Source: Methanofastidiosum sp. (GTDB lineage Archaea; Methanobacteriota_B; Thermococci; Methanofastidiosales; Methanofastidiosaceae). Taken from it: DNA of 32,291 nt. Location of the stretch: assembly GCA_035362715.1 (NCBI GenBank), contig DAOSDU010000017.1:1-32291 (forward strand), in the 5' to 3' direction. Each line of letters begins with the position of its first letter. Position 1 is the stretch's first letter. Of this stretch, positions 31,178 through 32,291 are shown one piece after another. Position numbers and translations under genes: made by a program. Under the pieces are notes generated by a model. It was not told where the DNA came from. It saw only the letters and a program-made list of their open reading frames with translations, and did not search any database.

Positions 31178-32291
31178 ATGGTTGAGTTTAGAGATTTGGA
31201 ATCAATGCATAAATATATGGAAATAGATCTAAAATATTTTCATGAGATAAATAATGCTAATATCTTTGATTCGATGGTAATTCTTAGAAATAGCCTGTAT
31301 GAAGAAGATAAAAAAGAAATAGCAAAATTAGTCCAATGGGAAATTGATTTTCTTAATTTTGGGATTAAGGGCGGTAGATTAATACCTAAATACTCAAATT
31401 ATGATGATAAAGGTAATTTAATTAACATCCCAGAAATGAATAAATTTACAGTAGATACTTATGGATATATCAAAAAGAGGTTAGATGAAACAAAAAATCC
31501 AATACTAATTGCTCGATACGCCCATATTTTATGGGATAGCCCTGAAAAGCATGGAAATTATGCAGAAATTGCTGTAGACGCATATTTGGTTCTAACAAGG
31601 AGATATGAAAAAGAGGTAAAAGAAAATCAAGATGCTAAATTCTGGAGTGACTTGATAATTTCAATCGAAAGTGCATGTAATTTAGGATTTAACTCCAAGA
31701 AAAAAATAGAAGAAATTAAATTGGAATTTAAAAGAATCATTTTTGATCATAAAGATTGCGGAAACATGTCGAAACGCATAATACTAAAAATAATTAGAAT
31801 AATGTTAAATGAAAAAGGATTCTCTAAAGAAGATTTTAGAGGCATTAATCGGATTTGTCTTGAATTGTCCCTAACGCTAGAAGAAGACCCACATAGTGCA
31901 ATAGCGTTCTTAGAATTAGGGGAGAGAATAGATCATAAACTAAAAGAGAATACAGCTAAGTGGAGAGATGAAATTGGAAAAAAATATGAAGATTTAACAA
32001 AAAGAACTCTAAATAGTCCTTTGGTTTCATCAGACTATTGTTTAAAGTCAATGGACAATTACAATAAAAGCGGAAATATTGAAAAAGAAAAAGAAATGAA
32101 AAACATATACTCTGGATTAAAAAAGGATATTAGGATTAAAGGTACAAAAATAGAATTCGATTTATCCGAAAGTATTAAAAAATATGAAAAATATGCCGAA
32201 GAGCTTATTTCTAAAGAACCGGAGCAAATACTTGGATATTTAATAATGAGTAATGACTTACTTCCCCCTAAAGAAGCAGTTAGAGAATTTG
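31178..32291 (+). CDS. Large uncharacterised protein (DUF4209/DUF7380-like N-terminal part), runs off the window
   Basis: Begins at ATG 31178 after GGTGG (31170-31174) and remains open to base 32291, giving 371 residues so far. The sequence is almost wholly helical and charged. NPILIARYAHILWDSPEKHG followed by AEIAVDAYLVL (about 107-140) recalls the N-terminal helical-repeat domain of DUF4209 proteins, where a conserved A-R-x-A-x-x-x-W is usual. The match rests on memory of the pattern. Proteins of this group occur in accessory regions with unknown roles. The C-terminal part, which would hold the DUF4209 core, is not in view. Confidence 0.55.
   Translation, partial: MVEFRDLESMHKYMEIDLKYFHEINNANIFDSMVILRNSLYEEDKKEIAKLVQWEIDFLNFGIKGGRLIPKYSNYDDKGNLINIPEMNKFTVDTYGYIKKRLDETKNPILIARYAHILWDSPEKHGNYAEIAVDAYLVLTRRYEKEVKENQDAKFWSDLIISIESACNLGFNSKKKIEEIKLEFKRIIFDHKDCGNMSKRIILKIIRIMLNEKGFSKEDFRGINRICLELSLTLEEDPHSAIAFLELGERIDHKLKENTAKWRDEIGKKYEDLTKRTLNSPLVSSDYCLKSMDNYNKSGNIEKEKEMKNIYSGLKKDIRIKGTKIEFDLSESIKKYEKYAEELISKEPEQILGYLIMSNDLLPPKEAVREF

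Noticed and set aside
1..32291. CRISPR arrays, rRNA genes and insertion sequences
   Set aside because: I saw no regularly spaced repeats, no rRNA sequence and no transposase.

Overview
This is an AT-rich archaeal chromosome segment. Archaeal or archaeal-type genes include ribosomal protein S8e, a 73-residue histone, class I TrpRS with the archaeal THIGH signature, a NikR-type regulator, a bifunctional NAD(P)HX repair enzyme and a COG3199 NAD kinase. Promoters look like TATA boxes about 25 bases before the start, and ribosome binding sites read GGTGAT or GGAGGT. Rubrerythrin, MsrA, HypE and an orange-protein-like Fe-S/Mo cluster operon indicate a strict anaerobe. The genus is not readable from the sequence; an AT-rich euryarchaeon, perhaps methanogen-related (Methanofastidiosa- or Thermococci-like), is a guess.

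Layout. 1-7105: a cut-off Na+/alanine symporter, tRNA-Val, an FMN-binding split-barrel protein, a cupin, an ArsB/NhaD-type permease, msrA and rubrerythrin, a class III CoA-transferase and hypE. 7176-9381: S8e, histone and several small proteins, including an 55-residue zinc-finger protein translationally coupled to a two-helix membrane protein. 9386-12919 (minus): a metal-uptake operon (binding lipoprotein, ATPase, permease) followed by nikR and rnhB. 13046-15908: TIM-barrel isomerase, membrane protein, methyltransferase and a bacterial-type phosphoglycerate mutase. 15957-19823: a tryptophan block consisting of a 25-codon leader peptide with three tandem Trp codons, trpB2, a NAD-kinase-family gene and trpS. 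19820-23677 (minus): a seven-gene operon with two MinD/ferredoxin ATPases, two NifX-like proteins, a DUF5320-like protein, a tiny Cys-rich protein and a radical SAM enzyme, with a small winged-helix gene divergent to it. 24294-28849: Rieske, DsrE-like and DJ-1 genes, nnrDE, a site-2 protease and a CDP-alcohol phosphatidyltransferase. After tRNA-Leu (28887-28971) the content becomes accessory: a possible integrase remnant, a HEPN-like protein, two unknown membrane proteins and a large protein running off the window.

The strongest observation is the apparent trp leader peptide and attenuator-like region (15957-16168) in front of trpB2, close to trpS. Leader-peptide attenuation is classical in bacteria, whereas the archaeal trp regulation I know of uses DNA-binding repressors (TrpY type). 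Next are the orange-protein-like operon with candidate operators around its divergent regulator, and the tRNA-Leu-linked accessory block.
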